Shown piece after piece: positions 9,706 through 17,469 of a stretch of DNA of 64,000 bases (position 1 is the first letter of the stretch; each line of letters begins with the position of its first letter). Source of the stretch: an uncultured bacterium (GTDB lineage: Bacteria > Bacillota > Clostridia > Oscillospirales > Acutalibacteraceae). The translations under genes and the position numbers were made by a program. The notes below the pieces were generated by a model. The model searched no databases, had not been told where the DNA came from, and saw only the letters and a list, made by a program, of their open reading frames with translations. Where the stretch lies: NCBI GenBank assembly GCA_949283655.1, contig CASDTH010000003.1:124001-188000 (forward strand), written 5' to 3'.

Positions 9706-9748
9706 AACAAGGTTAGGAATCCTTTTGGAGCCTAACCTTGTTATTTTT
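9706..9748 (+). terminator. Rho-independent terminator of the iol operon
   Basis: A perfect 12-bp stem (AACAAGGTTAGG at 9706-9717 with CCTAACCTTGTT at 9731-9742) is followed by ATTTTT. It lies about 46 bases after the iolE stop. Confidence 0.93.
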
Positions 9749-9974
9749 AACCGTTATTCTTCACACGTTACTCTTTCAAAATCCATAGCGGCCCAGTTAT
9801 CTGCAACCTTTCTCCACTGCTTTCGCTTGCTATCATTTTACTGCGTCCATGCAAAGCGGGGGATCGATTTCCCCAATGGCGCCACTATCGTACATCGAAA
9901 CCGCAGCACCCCTTTGCATATCACTGAGGGTGATACAGCGGCGCCTATCACGGAAGTCCCCGGCAGCCTCATCC
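9749..9974. other. Convergent intergenic stretch between iolE and mltG
   Basis: About 225 bases lie between the iol terminator and the mltG stop. On the minus strand a 46-codon open frame begins in the mltG stop (ATGA overlap near 9976). Its product resembles nothing I recognise and it has no clear ribosome site. No convincing terminator for mltG was found here. Confidence 0.4.
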
Positions 9975-11003
9975 TCATGCCAAGCCGGCCAATTTCAAAT
10001 TCTGCTGATGCGCTTCATAGGTGGTGGCTGTATACAGCTTATTATCCGCTCCATAGCAGAAATACAGCGCGTCTGTCTTCGTTGGATTCAACACCGCGCG
10101 AATCGACGAGCGGCCAGGGTTGCAAATCGGGCCGGCCGGCAGGCCGGGGCAGGTGGAACCGTTATATGTGTTATACACATAGGCATATTCCATATACGGT
10201 CCGGCCAGCTTATCATACTTCCCGGTGTTGGGGTCCAAGTAGTTGATGCAGTAATCCCGCGTCGCGTCGGACTCCAGCTTCATCCCCTGCTTGAGGCGAT
10301 TCAGAAAAATGCCAGCGACAAGATTTTTCTCCGTATTGGTTTTTGCCTCCTTCTCCACAATGGAGGCCAGGGTCAGGATTTCATCCATATTTTTGAGCTG
10401 CGCCGTGCTGGTGGGATAGCTGCCGAGCACCGCCTTGCCCCCACGGAGAAATTTCCCCACCGCATCCTGTGGCTTCATGTTTTTATAAAACTCGTAAGTA
10501 TCTGGAAAGAGATAGCCCTCCAGCTTAAACGCTCGGTATTGCCTGGAGGGAATACTGCCCACCAAAGGGTAATAGGAAAAATCATACGTCTGCGCCGTGT
10601 TGATAAAATCCTCCGCACTGCAAACGCCGTTTGCCTCCAGCTTCTTGGCGATCTGGATGATGTTATAACCCTCCGGAATCGTCACCCGGACGGTGCGGGA
10701 TTCTGTCTCCTCCGGTTCGTCCGGTGTTGGGGCGGCTGTGGGATCCTGCCCATCCTTTGTTGTGCCTGCGGGGGCGATGGAAACAGCGCCACTCTCCGCA
10801 TCCTCTCCACCGGCAGGCAGAGCGGAAGCCGATTCATCCGGCGGCAGCAGCGGTTCCGGCTCCTCTGAAGAGGGCAGCTCCGCCTGGCCGGAAGCGTAGG
10901 AAGAATCCTCCCCCTCCGCTGGGTCCGTGCTGCAGGAGACCAGGCTCATGCAGAGGCAAAGCGCCAGAATGACTGCGGCAAAGCGCAAAAATCGCTCCTT
11001 CAT
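9975..11003 (-). CDS. mltG: Endolytic murein transglycosylase MltG (YceG-like), predicted lipoprotein
   Basis: 342 aa. MltG cuts nascent glycan strands at the outer face of the membrane and so limits peptidoglycan chain length. The N-terminus has a hydrophobic segment (5-20) ending in Leu-Val-Ser-Cys24, a good lipobox. An acidic Pro/Ser/Glu-rich linker (about 25-102) follows, then the YceG domain (about 105-340). The catalytic Glu is Glu217 in Ala-Ser-Ile-Val-Glu-Lys-Glu. Most MltG proteins are anchored by a plain transmembrane helix, so a lipid anchor is unusual. The start has AGGAGG about eight bases upstream. The gene has its own promoter. Confidence 0.9.
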   Translation of the reverse strand: MKERFLRFAAVILALCLCMSLVSCSTDPAEGEDSSYASGQAELPSSEEPEPLLPPDESASALPAGGEDAESGAVSIAPAGTTKDGQDPTAAPTPDEPEETESRTVRVTIPEGYNIIQIAKKLEANGVCSAEDFINTAQTYDFSYYPLVGSIPSRQYRAFKLEGYLFPDTYEFYKNMKPQDAVGKFLRGGKAVLGSYPTSTAQLKNMDEILTLASIVEKEAKTNTEKNLVAGIFLNRLKQGMKLESDATRDYCINYLDPNTGKYDKLAGPYMEYAYVYNTYNGSTCPGLPAGPICNPGRSSIRAVLNPTKTDALYFCYGADNKLYTATTYEAHQQNLKLAGLA

Positions 11004-11104
11004 ATCAAAAAAACCTCCTGTGCGGATATGGATTAAGCCCTATCGCAAATGCGGCCAAAAACAAAAGAATGGTTTCTGCTCACACGTCAACATTCCTTTG
11101 CCAC

Positions 11105-11133
11105 ATTATACGACACAACCGCTGTAAATGCAA
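11105..11133 (-). promoter_or_regulatory. Promoter of mltG
   Basis: On the minus strand TTGCAT (11133-11128) and a perfect TATAAT (11110-11105) are 17 bases apart, giving a start near 11098. This makes mltG independent of the RNA element upstream. Confidence 0.75.
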
Positions 11134-11195
11134 ATGAATTTCATCCCATCCTTGCTAATGTAGCGGTATGATGATGTTTTATGACAGACAGGCAG

Positions 11196-11226
11196 AAAAA
11201 TCGCCGGCATCACACCGGCGATTTTT
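11196..11226 (-). terminator. Strong rho-independent terminator ending the candidate ncRNA
   Basis: AAAAATCGCCGG (11196-11207) and CCGGCGATTTTT (11215-11226) form a perfect 12-bp stem with a 7-base loop and T runs on both strands. It can stop transcription either way. Read on the minus strand it ends the structured region 11227-11485, upstream of mltG's own promoter. Confidence 0.85.
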
Positions 11227-11485
11227 CAAAATGGGGGAAAGAAAGGAGAGAAAAATGAAGAAGCAATCTATATGAGAAACCCTCTTGCGAGGGGATTGTA
11301 GGTTGTCTGCCCTCCCCTGCCGGAGGGTTCTATTCCGGCAGGAGGAGCAGTGAAAATCAAAAGAGAGGAAATGCAGAAGCCACTCAAACAACAGCTGTGT
11401 GCGGAAAGGTGTGGGAGTAAGCACAGCCGCCATTTGATCTACCAACCCTTACATACCGTTCATCCCCTTTCGTTTATCTTGGCTA
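11196..11485 (-). ncRNA. Candidate structured non-coding RNA, about 290 nt, family not recognised
   Basis: Between genes, the minus strand carries a TATACT box (11492-11487, with a poor -35), a string of strong hairpins and a terminator at 11226-11196. One hairpin pairs TCAAATGGCGGCTGTG with CACAGCTGTTGTTTGA over 16 bp (including G-U pairs, roughly 11440-11385). Another pairs TGCCGGA with TCCGGCA inside CTCC/GGAG arms (about 11347-11310). A third is CCCTC/GAGGG (about 11295-11280). The 88-codon frame here runs through the terminator and has no good ribosome site. It does not show the hallmarks of tmRNA, SRP RNA or RNase P RNA. A 6S-type RNA is possible because that family has little sequence conservation. 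Confidence 0.45.
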
Positions 11486-11591
11486 CAGTATAGGACGAAA
11501 TTATGACAGGTGTGTGACAGAGAAAAAAAGAATGTGCAAAATCCATATGAACGATCGGTAAGGAAATCATGTCCAATTTTTAGATGGGCTT

Positions 11592-14500
11592 CTATGCCTT
11601 CCGCAGAATAAACAGGATGCCATCCCGCCCGGGCAGCATATTTTCCCCGTACAGATTGACGGCGCGCGCAATTTTCCGCCGCTCGCCCATGCGCAGGCGG
11701 ATGGGCTCTCTTCGCCCGGGGAGGAAGGGCAGCTTATCCTCATCAATCTGATAATGAAAATGCTGCCGCCGCTCAGAAAAGTTATAGACCGCCGCCAGAA
11801 GCGAATCCTCTTTTTGGTATACAGTAACGAGCACCTCAGCGTTATCTGTGTGGATTGGGCAGCGGCTATGCCAGTAACCGAGCATCTGCGCCCCCTGAAT
11901 GCCAAAGGCATCCCACACGCGATAGACACGGTCCGCATTTTGCACGCCCCAGCCATAGCGGTTATTCATCGCATAGAGCATCCCAGCATACGGGTCGCCG
12001 CCTCCCTCCAGCATCTGGCTGGTGTTTCCATAAAACAGGCCGCTGACCTCGGTGAGGATATAATCGGCCGGCAGCTTGCGGCAATCAAAGCCCTCGCCGA
12101 TCCACAGGCTATCTAAAAAGGGCAGGATACCAGCATAGATGTTCATACACGCAGCATCTCCGGCGCGCTTCTCCTCATGGTTCCACATGTGCATATCAAT
12201 CAGGCCACCCACCTGATCCAGCACCTTGCGCGCCCGGCGCAGGGTGACTGCATCCAAGGAGGTATCGTCAATATAGATACCCTTGATGCCAATGTGCTCT
12301 ATCAGCCATTGCAAGCCCTCAATATAATAATTCTCGATTCTGGAATCCGGTTGGATGATGAAAGAGATATCGTTATCCCCCTTGTGTGGGCCGGAACGGT
12401 AATGCACTTGCCAGGCCGGGATGATATCCTGCCCAAAATACTTGTGCAACCACTCCCGATCCTGAAAGCCATCATGCCCCTGCCCTTTGCGCTGTAGGAT
12501 GATCTCATTCCCAAAGGATTTATAGCAGAATACCTCCGCCGTGTGGTTGCTCATCTCCCGCGCTGTATAATAGACCTTTACCCCAATCCCCTTGCAGGCC
12601 GCCTCCTGCACAAAACGTTTCAAGCGCTCTGTTTCAATAAAAGGATAGTTGATATAAGGGTGCAGCTCATTGCCATGATGCACGTTGATCACATTCAGGC
12701 CCGCTTTTTCGGCCTTTTTGAGATGCTTATACTCTTTGCCCTTCATGGCGTTGCTGTGATAATACCGCACCGCATAGTGTTTTTTGTAATCAACCGGCTT
12801 ATACGGCGTGAGGAAGAATTCATAACGGAAAACACGGCGTTCCCCTTTTTTCAGTGAAAAGCTTCCCGTGCATGCCTTAAACACGGCGCCGTTCGTACCC
12901 TTTTTTACAGACATTTCGCCCAGCCCGTGATTATCCCAGGTCTCCACCGGCCGCACAAGCGGGAGGTTGTGATAATAAATGTTGACCAGCGGCGTGCGAT
13001 ACCGCTCCGCCTTCAGGCGAATCATCGCACCGACGTTGATGTTGCCCACATACATGCTGTCATGCCGCTGGTCGTCCCACCGGGTAGAAACATCTGCAAA
13101 ACGTCCGCCACGTTTGCCGAGGCCAAAATTATAGGCGGATGCGTATTCACTGAATGGAATGCGCAGGGATACCTCTGTTTCGCAATCCTCCAGGGCTGTA
13201 ACCTCTGTAAAATATTCCAAATTGCCTTCACAGCGGGCGAGCAATCTGGTGTTTATCCGCAGGGTATCGCTGTGCCCCTGAGCCGACAGCTCTGCCCACG
13301 CGCCCCGGTTCTCCACCGCCACCGGCGCAAAGGAAATAGCATGGCCCTTTAGCCGGAAGGATGCCGGTGCACACAACAGACAGGCCTGCACGGTATCCGT
13401 CAGGTTGACGCCCTCGTCAAAAAAGCTCTCCACCTGCTTCAGCTGAAGATCCTCTGCCAACTGGATGGTGCGGCCCAGCAGGGTGAGCGTTCGCCCATCC
13501 GTTTGAATCGGCTGGAAGGGCGGCGTGACCTCATCATCCTGCGCACGGGTGCTGTTGAGCCAGTTGAGGCGGGAAAGCCGCCACAGTTCGTTATACCCGT
13601 GGTTTTCCACCGGAGACGATGTAACCTCAAACAGCAGGCGGACCGTTGCGGTATCCGCGCCCTGTATCCGGATATGCGTTTCGTACGCTCCCGGCTCCAG
13701 GGCGGCAAAATCTACGCCCACATAGAGCGGATTGATCCGGTTCGCCTGTGTCTCATAGGGCTTGGAAAACGGCTGACCATATTTATCGATACCCTGTGTG
13801 TTGTAAACCGTCACGCGCCCATCCAAGCCCTCCGACATGATCACATAGGGACCGGAGCAATCACATAACAGCAGCTGCACGACATAATATTCCTCCCGGC
13901 ACACCTGAAAGGAAAAACTGTTCCCGGCCCGCAGCCCCTCCAATTCACTGAAATCGTCAAACAGCCTGACCGGCTCCCGCCGGTCCTTTTGATAAACCAG
14001 CACGGTATAAGCTCCCCTCCCGTTTGCAGGCCAATGAATTTGGTCGTAAAGCCTCAGCCCATCCTCCCCAAACGCAAGGACGATACCACCGTGCTCCTTG
14101 GCGCCATAAATGGCCGTATGCGTCCGGTTCAAGTTTTTGCGCACCTGCGCATCTACATCATGAATTGTATTGGTCAGGATTGCGATATCCGGCGAGAGCG
14201 CCTGTGCAAATCCCTCTGAGGTAGAGCCCGCATAACCATGATGGCCAACCTTTAATACATCCACATGGCCAATCTGCGGGCCGAGCGCATCCTCAGTGCC
14301 ATCCGCATTGTTGATATCACCCGCGAGGAACACGCGCTTTCCGTCTTTTTCGACCAAAATACCCAGTGAATTTTCATTTTCCCCGCGCTGCTTCGGGCCC
14401 ACGTAATCCTCCGTGTTAAAAAACGTGATCGTAAAATTCCCAAATGCAAAGCTCTCCTCCGGAATATCCTGAATCACCTGCACGTCATGCGTACGGCAGG

Positions 14501-15038
14501 CCTCCAGCATCTGGTCATAAACCTCCTGATTATCCCAGTCCTCGCGCTCCGATGCGGTAATCCACTGCGGGTCATAGGCCTTGAGATAAGCCGTTTGAAC
14601 GGTAATATCCGGATCGTTCAGGAGTGTATCAAAACCGCCCAGGTGATCCGAATGCGCGTGCGTGCCGACAATAAAATCCAGCGAAACATTTCCCTCTGCA
14701 TCCGAGGCGGCTTTTTTGACGTAGGAAAGCACCTTTTCCTCATATCCGTCATAAGCAAGCGCTGCAAAACCTCGTGGGTTGTCACTATCTTCCGCAGCGT
14801 CGATCAGGGCAAAATGGCCATTGCTCTCAAGCAGAATGGCATCTGCACTCTGCGTATCCAAAAAATGAATACGATCCGCTTCGTTACTTTCTGCGGCCGG
14901 CATAAATTCATAGCGTGAAGCATTGCTATGCATCTGCATGAGGGGAACAGTGAAAATCAGGGCGACTACGACCCCTATCACTGCTACCGACACTACGCCA
15001 GCTACGATCCATTGCTTTGCCTTTTTTTGCAGCTTCAT
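11592..15038 (-). CDS. Fusion of a membrane-anchored metallo-beta-lactamase-fold domain with a GH123/DUF6067-like glycosidase domain
   Basis: 1148 aa in one unbroken frame. Residues 11-33 are a single hydrophobic segment after a basic start, so the rest is probably outside the cell. Residues about 55-335 are a ComEC-like metallo-beta-lactamase fold with His-Ala-His-Ser-Asp-His at 127-132, the metal Asp241 in Gly-Asp-Ile-Asn-Asn and His-His at 266-267. From about 350 a beta-rich region leads into a glycosidase-like part: Trp-Leu-Asn-Ser-Thr-Arg-Ala-Gln-Asp-Asp near 510 and Tyr-Ile-Asp-Asp-Thr-Ser near 970, as in large uncharacterised GH123-N/DUF6067 proteins. It has a good promoter at 15076-15104. 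The substrate of either half is unknown. The lactamase half is confident, the glycosidase assignment moderate. Confidence 0.72.
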   Translation of the reverse strand: MKLQKKAKQWIVAGVVSVAVIGVVVALIFTVPLMQMHSNASRYEFMPAAESNEADRIHFLDTQSADAILLESNGHFALIDAAEDSDNPRGFAALAYDGYEEKVLSYVKKAASDAEGNVSLDFIVGTHAHSDHLGGFDTLLNDPDITVQTAYLKAYDPQWITASEREDWDNQEVYDQMLEACRTHDVQVIQDIPEESFAFGNFTITFFNTEDYVGPKQRGENENSLGILVEKDGKRVFLAGDINNADGTEDALGPQIGHVDVLKVGHHGYAGSTSEGFAQALSPDIAILTNTIHDVDAQVRKNLNRTHTAIYGAKEHGGIVLAFGEDGLRLYDQIHWPANGRGAYTVLVYQKDRREPVRLFDDFSELEGLRAGNSFSFQVCREEYYVVQLLLCDCSGPYVIMSEGLDGRVTVYNTQGIDKYGQPFSKPYETQANRINPLYVGVDFAALEPGAYETHIRIQGADTATVRLLFEVTSSPVENHGYNELWRLSRLNWLNSTRAQDDEVTPPFQPIQTDGRTLTLLGRTIQLAEDLQLKQVESFFDEGVNLTDTVQACLLCAPASFRLKGHAISFAPVAVENRGAWAELSAQGHSDTLRINTRLLARCEGNLEYFTEVTALEDCETEVSLRIPFSEYASAYNFGLGKRGGRFADVSTRWDDQRHDSMYVGNINVGAMIRLKAERYRTPLVNIYYHNLPLVRPVETWDNHGLGEMSVKKGTNGAVFKACTGSFSLKKGERRVFRYEFFLTPYKPVDYKKHYAVRYYHSNAMKGKEYKHLKKAEKAGLNVINVHHGNELHPYINYPFIETERLKRFVQEAACKGIGVKVYYTAREMSNHTAEVFCYKSFGNEIILQRKGQGHDGFQDREWLHKYFGQDIIPAWQVHYRSGPHKGDNDISFIIQPDSRIENYYIEGLQWLIEHIGIKGIYIDDTSLDAVTLRRARKVLDQVGGLIDMHMWNHEEKRAGDAACMNIYAGILPFLDSLWIGEGFDCRKLPADYILTEVSGLFYGNTSQMLEGGGDPYAGMLYAMNNRYGWGVQNADRVYRVWDAFGIQGAQMLGYWHSRCPIHTDNAEVLVTVYQKEDSLLAAVYNFSERRQHFHYQIDEDKLPFLPGRREPIRLRMGERRKIARAVNLYGENMLPGRDGILFILRKA

Positions 15039-15075
15039 CTTCCTTCAATCTCCTTTTCAGAATCTGTTTATGTGC

Positions 15076-15104
15076 ATTTTAATCAATTGTAAAGCAAATT
15101 TCAA
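15076..15104 (-). promoter_or_regulatory. Promoter of the MBL-glycosidase fusion gene
   Basis: On the minus strand TTGAAA (15104-15099) and TAAAAT (15081-15076) are 17 bases apart, about 40 bases upstream of the ATG at 15038. A 7-bp inverted repeat (TGCTGTA/TACAGCA) near 15144-15170 lies between the divergent genes and could be a regulator site. Confidence 0.65.
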
Positions 15105-15244
15105 TCGGAAATTCATAAATTTACAGCGAATTTTGGGGTGCTTGCTGTATGCCATCTATTTACAGCATCCTTCCTCCGGTTTTTCAGAGAATTTCGGAAA
15201 CGCTATCCATCAGAAAGCTTTTGTTTGAAGCGAGGGAAATCTAC

Positions 15245-16081
15245 ATGAAAGCTCTCATTACAGGCGCGAGCTCTGGCCTTGGCCGGGATATTGCACGGGT
15301 GCTCGGGGATATGGGCTGTGAAGTGATTGCGACCGCTCGCCGTAAAGACCGGCTGGAGGAGCTACAGCAGCAGCTCTCTGCCCCAGTGCGGATCATAGAG
15401 GCTGACCTTGCCTCAGAGCAGAACTGCTTTGCCTTATATGAATCGGTAAAACTAGAAAAAATCGACATTTTGGTGAACAATGCGGGCTTTGGAATCTTCG
15501 GAGCTTTCTGCCAAACCGATTTAATGCAGGAACTTCGGCTCATCGATACCAACATCCGCGCGGTGCACATTCTGACAAAGCTCTTCTTAAGGGATTTTAT
15601 CGCGCGGGATAGCGGCTACCTCCTCAACGTCTCCTCTGCCACGGCGTTCACGCCTGGGCCATTAATGGCTGCCTACTATGCCTCCAAGGCATATATCCTT
15701 CACCTGACGCTCGCCGTCTGGAAGGAGCTACGGCAACAGAGCAGCCATGTCTCCATCAGCGCATTGTGCCCCGGGCCGGTGGAAACCGAATTTGAGCAGA
15801 AGGCGGCAGTTTCTTTCACACCGGCTCACTTTTCCAGTGAGCGGGTAGCGCAGATTGCTGTGCGGAGCATGTTTGCCCGCCGGATGCTGATTGTGCCCGG
15901 CGCGCAGATAAAGCTCGCGCGGCTCTTCGCACGGCTTCTGCCGGAGCGCTCCATCCTAGCAGCGGCATACCATTTGCAGCATCGGAGAATACCGGAGGGC
16001 CCCGGCGACACATTGCCGCTCAATCAGAGGAACGTTCAAAGCGATATGGCTGAAGGACGGCCTCCTGTTCCCCCAATTTAG
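15245..16081 (+). CDS. Short-chain dehydrogenase/reductase
   Basis: 278 aa. A classical SDR: nucleotide motif Thr-Gly-Ala-Ser-Ser-Gly-Leu-Gly at residues 6-13, an Asn-Asn-Ala-Gly motif near 80-83, and the active-site Ser, Tyr and Lys in Val-Ser-Ser-Ala-Thr and Tyr-Tyr-Ala-Ser-Lys. The Arg-Arg after the second strand suggests NADP(H) preference. The ATG at 15245 has GCGAGGGA upstream. The frame is open from 15149, but that part carries no domain. The C-terminal 40 residues are Pro/Arg-rich. It stands alone between the divergent fusion gene and the convergent glycan operon. Substrate is unknown. Confidence 0.87.
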   Translation: MKALITGASSGLGRDIARVLGDMGCEVIATARRKDRLEELQQQLSAPVRIIEADLASEQNCFALYESVKLEKIDILVNNAGFGIFGAFCQTDLMQELRLIDTNIRAVHILTKLFLRDFIARDSGYLLNVSSATAFTPGPLMAAYYASKAYILHLTLAVWKELRQQSSHVSISALCPGPVETEFEQKAAVSFTPAHFSSERVAQIAVRSMFARRMLIVPGAQIKLARLFARLLPERSILAAAYHLQHRRIPEGPGDTLPLNQRNVQSDMAEGRPPVPPI

Positions 16082-16100
16082 CGAAAATCATTTTCCACGC

Positions 16101-16143
16101 AAAAAGCGACGGCCTGTAAGACGTATGCTTGCTCTCACAGACC
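16101..16143 (-). terminator. Terminator of the minus-strand glycan operon
   Basis: On the minus strand GGTCTGTGAGA (16143-16133) pairs with TCTTACAGGCC (16121-16111) over 11 bp with two G-T pairs. A short spacer and TTTTT at 16105-16101 follow. It lies about 90 bases beyond the last gene of the operon. Confidence 0.65.
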
Positions 16144-16230
16144 GCCACACAGAAAAAGCGAACTTCTACATCATTCAGGCTGCCATACGCACCATTTTGA
16201 ATTACGCTCTCGATCCGTTATTATCCATTT

Positions 16231-17469
16231 TCAATCCAGGGCGTATTTTCCGGTAGCCTTGTCCGTCCTGTTTTTATATTTTCCATTTGTAAAATCAGGA
16301 ATTTCCATTGGCATATTGCCGCCTTGGATCGACTTTTCAGACAGTACCGTAATACACATCCATGACGCCGCATCATAAACGTCAATGGCCGGCAGGGTTT
16401 CCCCCTTTGCAGCGTTCACCATAGCCCGCAGGACAAGGTAATCCATGCCGCCGTGTCCGCTCTCACGCATGCCTTTTGAGGGATGCTTCCACAAGCCATT
16501 ATCATACCTTTCGGCATAGCGCTCGGCATTTCTCCAGATCAGATGTGGGCTCTCTTCAATCTCTGCAAGGCTGGCTTCCATTTCCTTTTCCAGGAACACA
16601 TAATCGCCATCCTCCTGATACATCCCCTTTGTGCCGTGAACGGTAAAATTCCTGCTGTAAATACGGGGAAGCGTGGTATCAAGCGTGAGTGTGATCGTCT
16701 CCCCATTTTCGCAGGTGATGACTGTGGTAACAATATCGCCCTGTTGAAACTGCGTATGCAGTAGGGTTTCGTCCTCCGGCTTCTGTGTTTTGATGTATTC
16801 ATGCAGGCCGCAGGATTTGCTCGCAACGGAAACGAGTCTCACCATACGATTGCCACGGTTAATCCCCAGAATTTTTGCAATCGGGCCTAAATCATGCGTG
16901 GGATAATTTTCACAATTATGCGATTTGTAATGGTCTAGGCGATAATGACGGTTCTCTCTGCCGTAAGAAATCTCGTTTCTCAAATCGTGGCGGTATGCCC
17001 CATCGCAGTGAACAATCTCCCCAAACAAACCTTGCCGCGCCATATTCAGGCACATCAGCTCACGCTGGCCATAGCAGCAGTTTTCAAGAAAGAAAAAGGG
17101 CGTGCCTGTTTCCTCCTGCACCTGAACCAGCTGAAAGCAATCCTCCAGGCGGTAAGTGCCGCCCACTTCCATCGCGGTAAAAAGGCCGCGCTGCATAGCC
17201 GCCAGCGCAATCTCTACATGGTGCTCCCACGATGTTGCAATGATGACGGCGTCAAGCGCATCCAATGCAAGCACCTCTTTGTAATCCGTCGTCTGGAACG
17301 GCGCCTCTCCCCCTGCTTCTCTCACCATCTCCGCCGCGTGCTGCACCCTGTCGCCATATAAATCACAGACGGCGGCAACCTGCACATCCTCCATTTTCAG
17401 CAAGGGTTTTATCAGCTGTGGGCCCCGGCTGCCCAAACCGATCACGCCAAGCTTCACCATTGTTTTCAT
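16231..17469 (-). CDS. Gfo/Idh/MocA-family protein resembling GH109 alpha-N-acetylgalactosaminidases
   Basis: 412 aa. The NAD-binding motif Gly-Leu-Gly-Ser-Arg-Gly is at residues 11-16. The central Leu-Glu-Asn-Cys-Cys-Tyr-Gly (128-134) and Tyr-Pro-Thr-His-Asp-Leu-Gly-Pro (189-196) are the hallmarks of the GH109 group. GH109 enzymes hydrolyse glycosidic bonds through a bound NAD+ by transient oxidation. GH109 members are usually exported, but no signal peptide is present here. The start ATG overlaps the stop of the gene before it (ATGA, 17469-17466), so translation is coupled. It is the last gene of the operon. It could act as a plain sugar dehydrogenase instead. Confidence 0.75.
   Translation of the reverse strand: MKTMVKLGVIGLGSRGPQLIKPLLKMEDVQVAAVCDLYGDRVQHAAEMVREAGGEAPFQTTDYKEVLALDALDAVIIATSWEHHVEIALAAMQRGLFTAMEVGGTYRLEDCFQLVQVQEETGTPFFFLENCCYGQRELMCLNMARQGLFGEIVHCDGAYRHDLRNEISYGRENRHYRLDHYKSHNCENYPTHDLGPIAKILGINRGNRMVRLVSVASKSCGLHEYIKTQKPEDETLLHTQFQQGDIVTTVITCENGETITLTLDTTLPRIYSRNFTVHGTKGMYQEDGDYVFLEKEMEASLAEIEESPHLIWRNAERYAERYDNGLWKHPSKGMRESGHGGMDYLVLRAMVNAAKGETLPAIDVYDAASWMCITVLSEKSIQGGNMPMEIPDFTNGKYKNRTDKATGKYALD

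Noticed and set aside
9725-10246. 173-codon plus-strand frame after the iol operon
   Set aside because: It begins inside the iol terminator and mostly overlaps mltG on the other strand.
11179-11445. 88-codon minus-strand frame upstream of mltG
   Set aside because: It reads through a perfect terminator and several strong hairpins and has no proper ribosome site. A structured RNA explains the region better.
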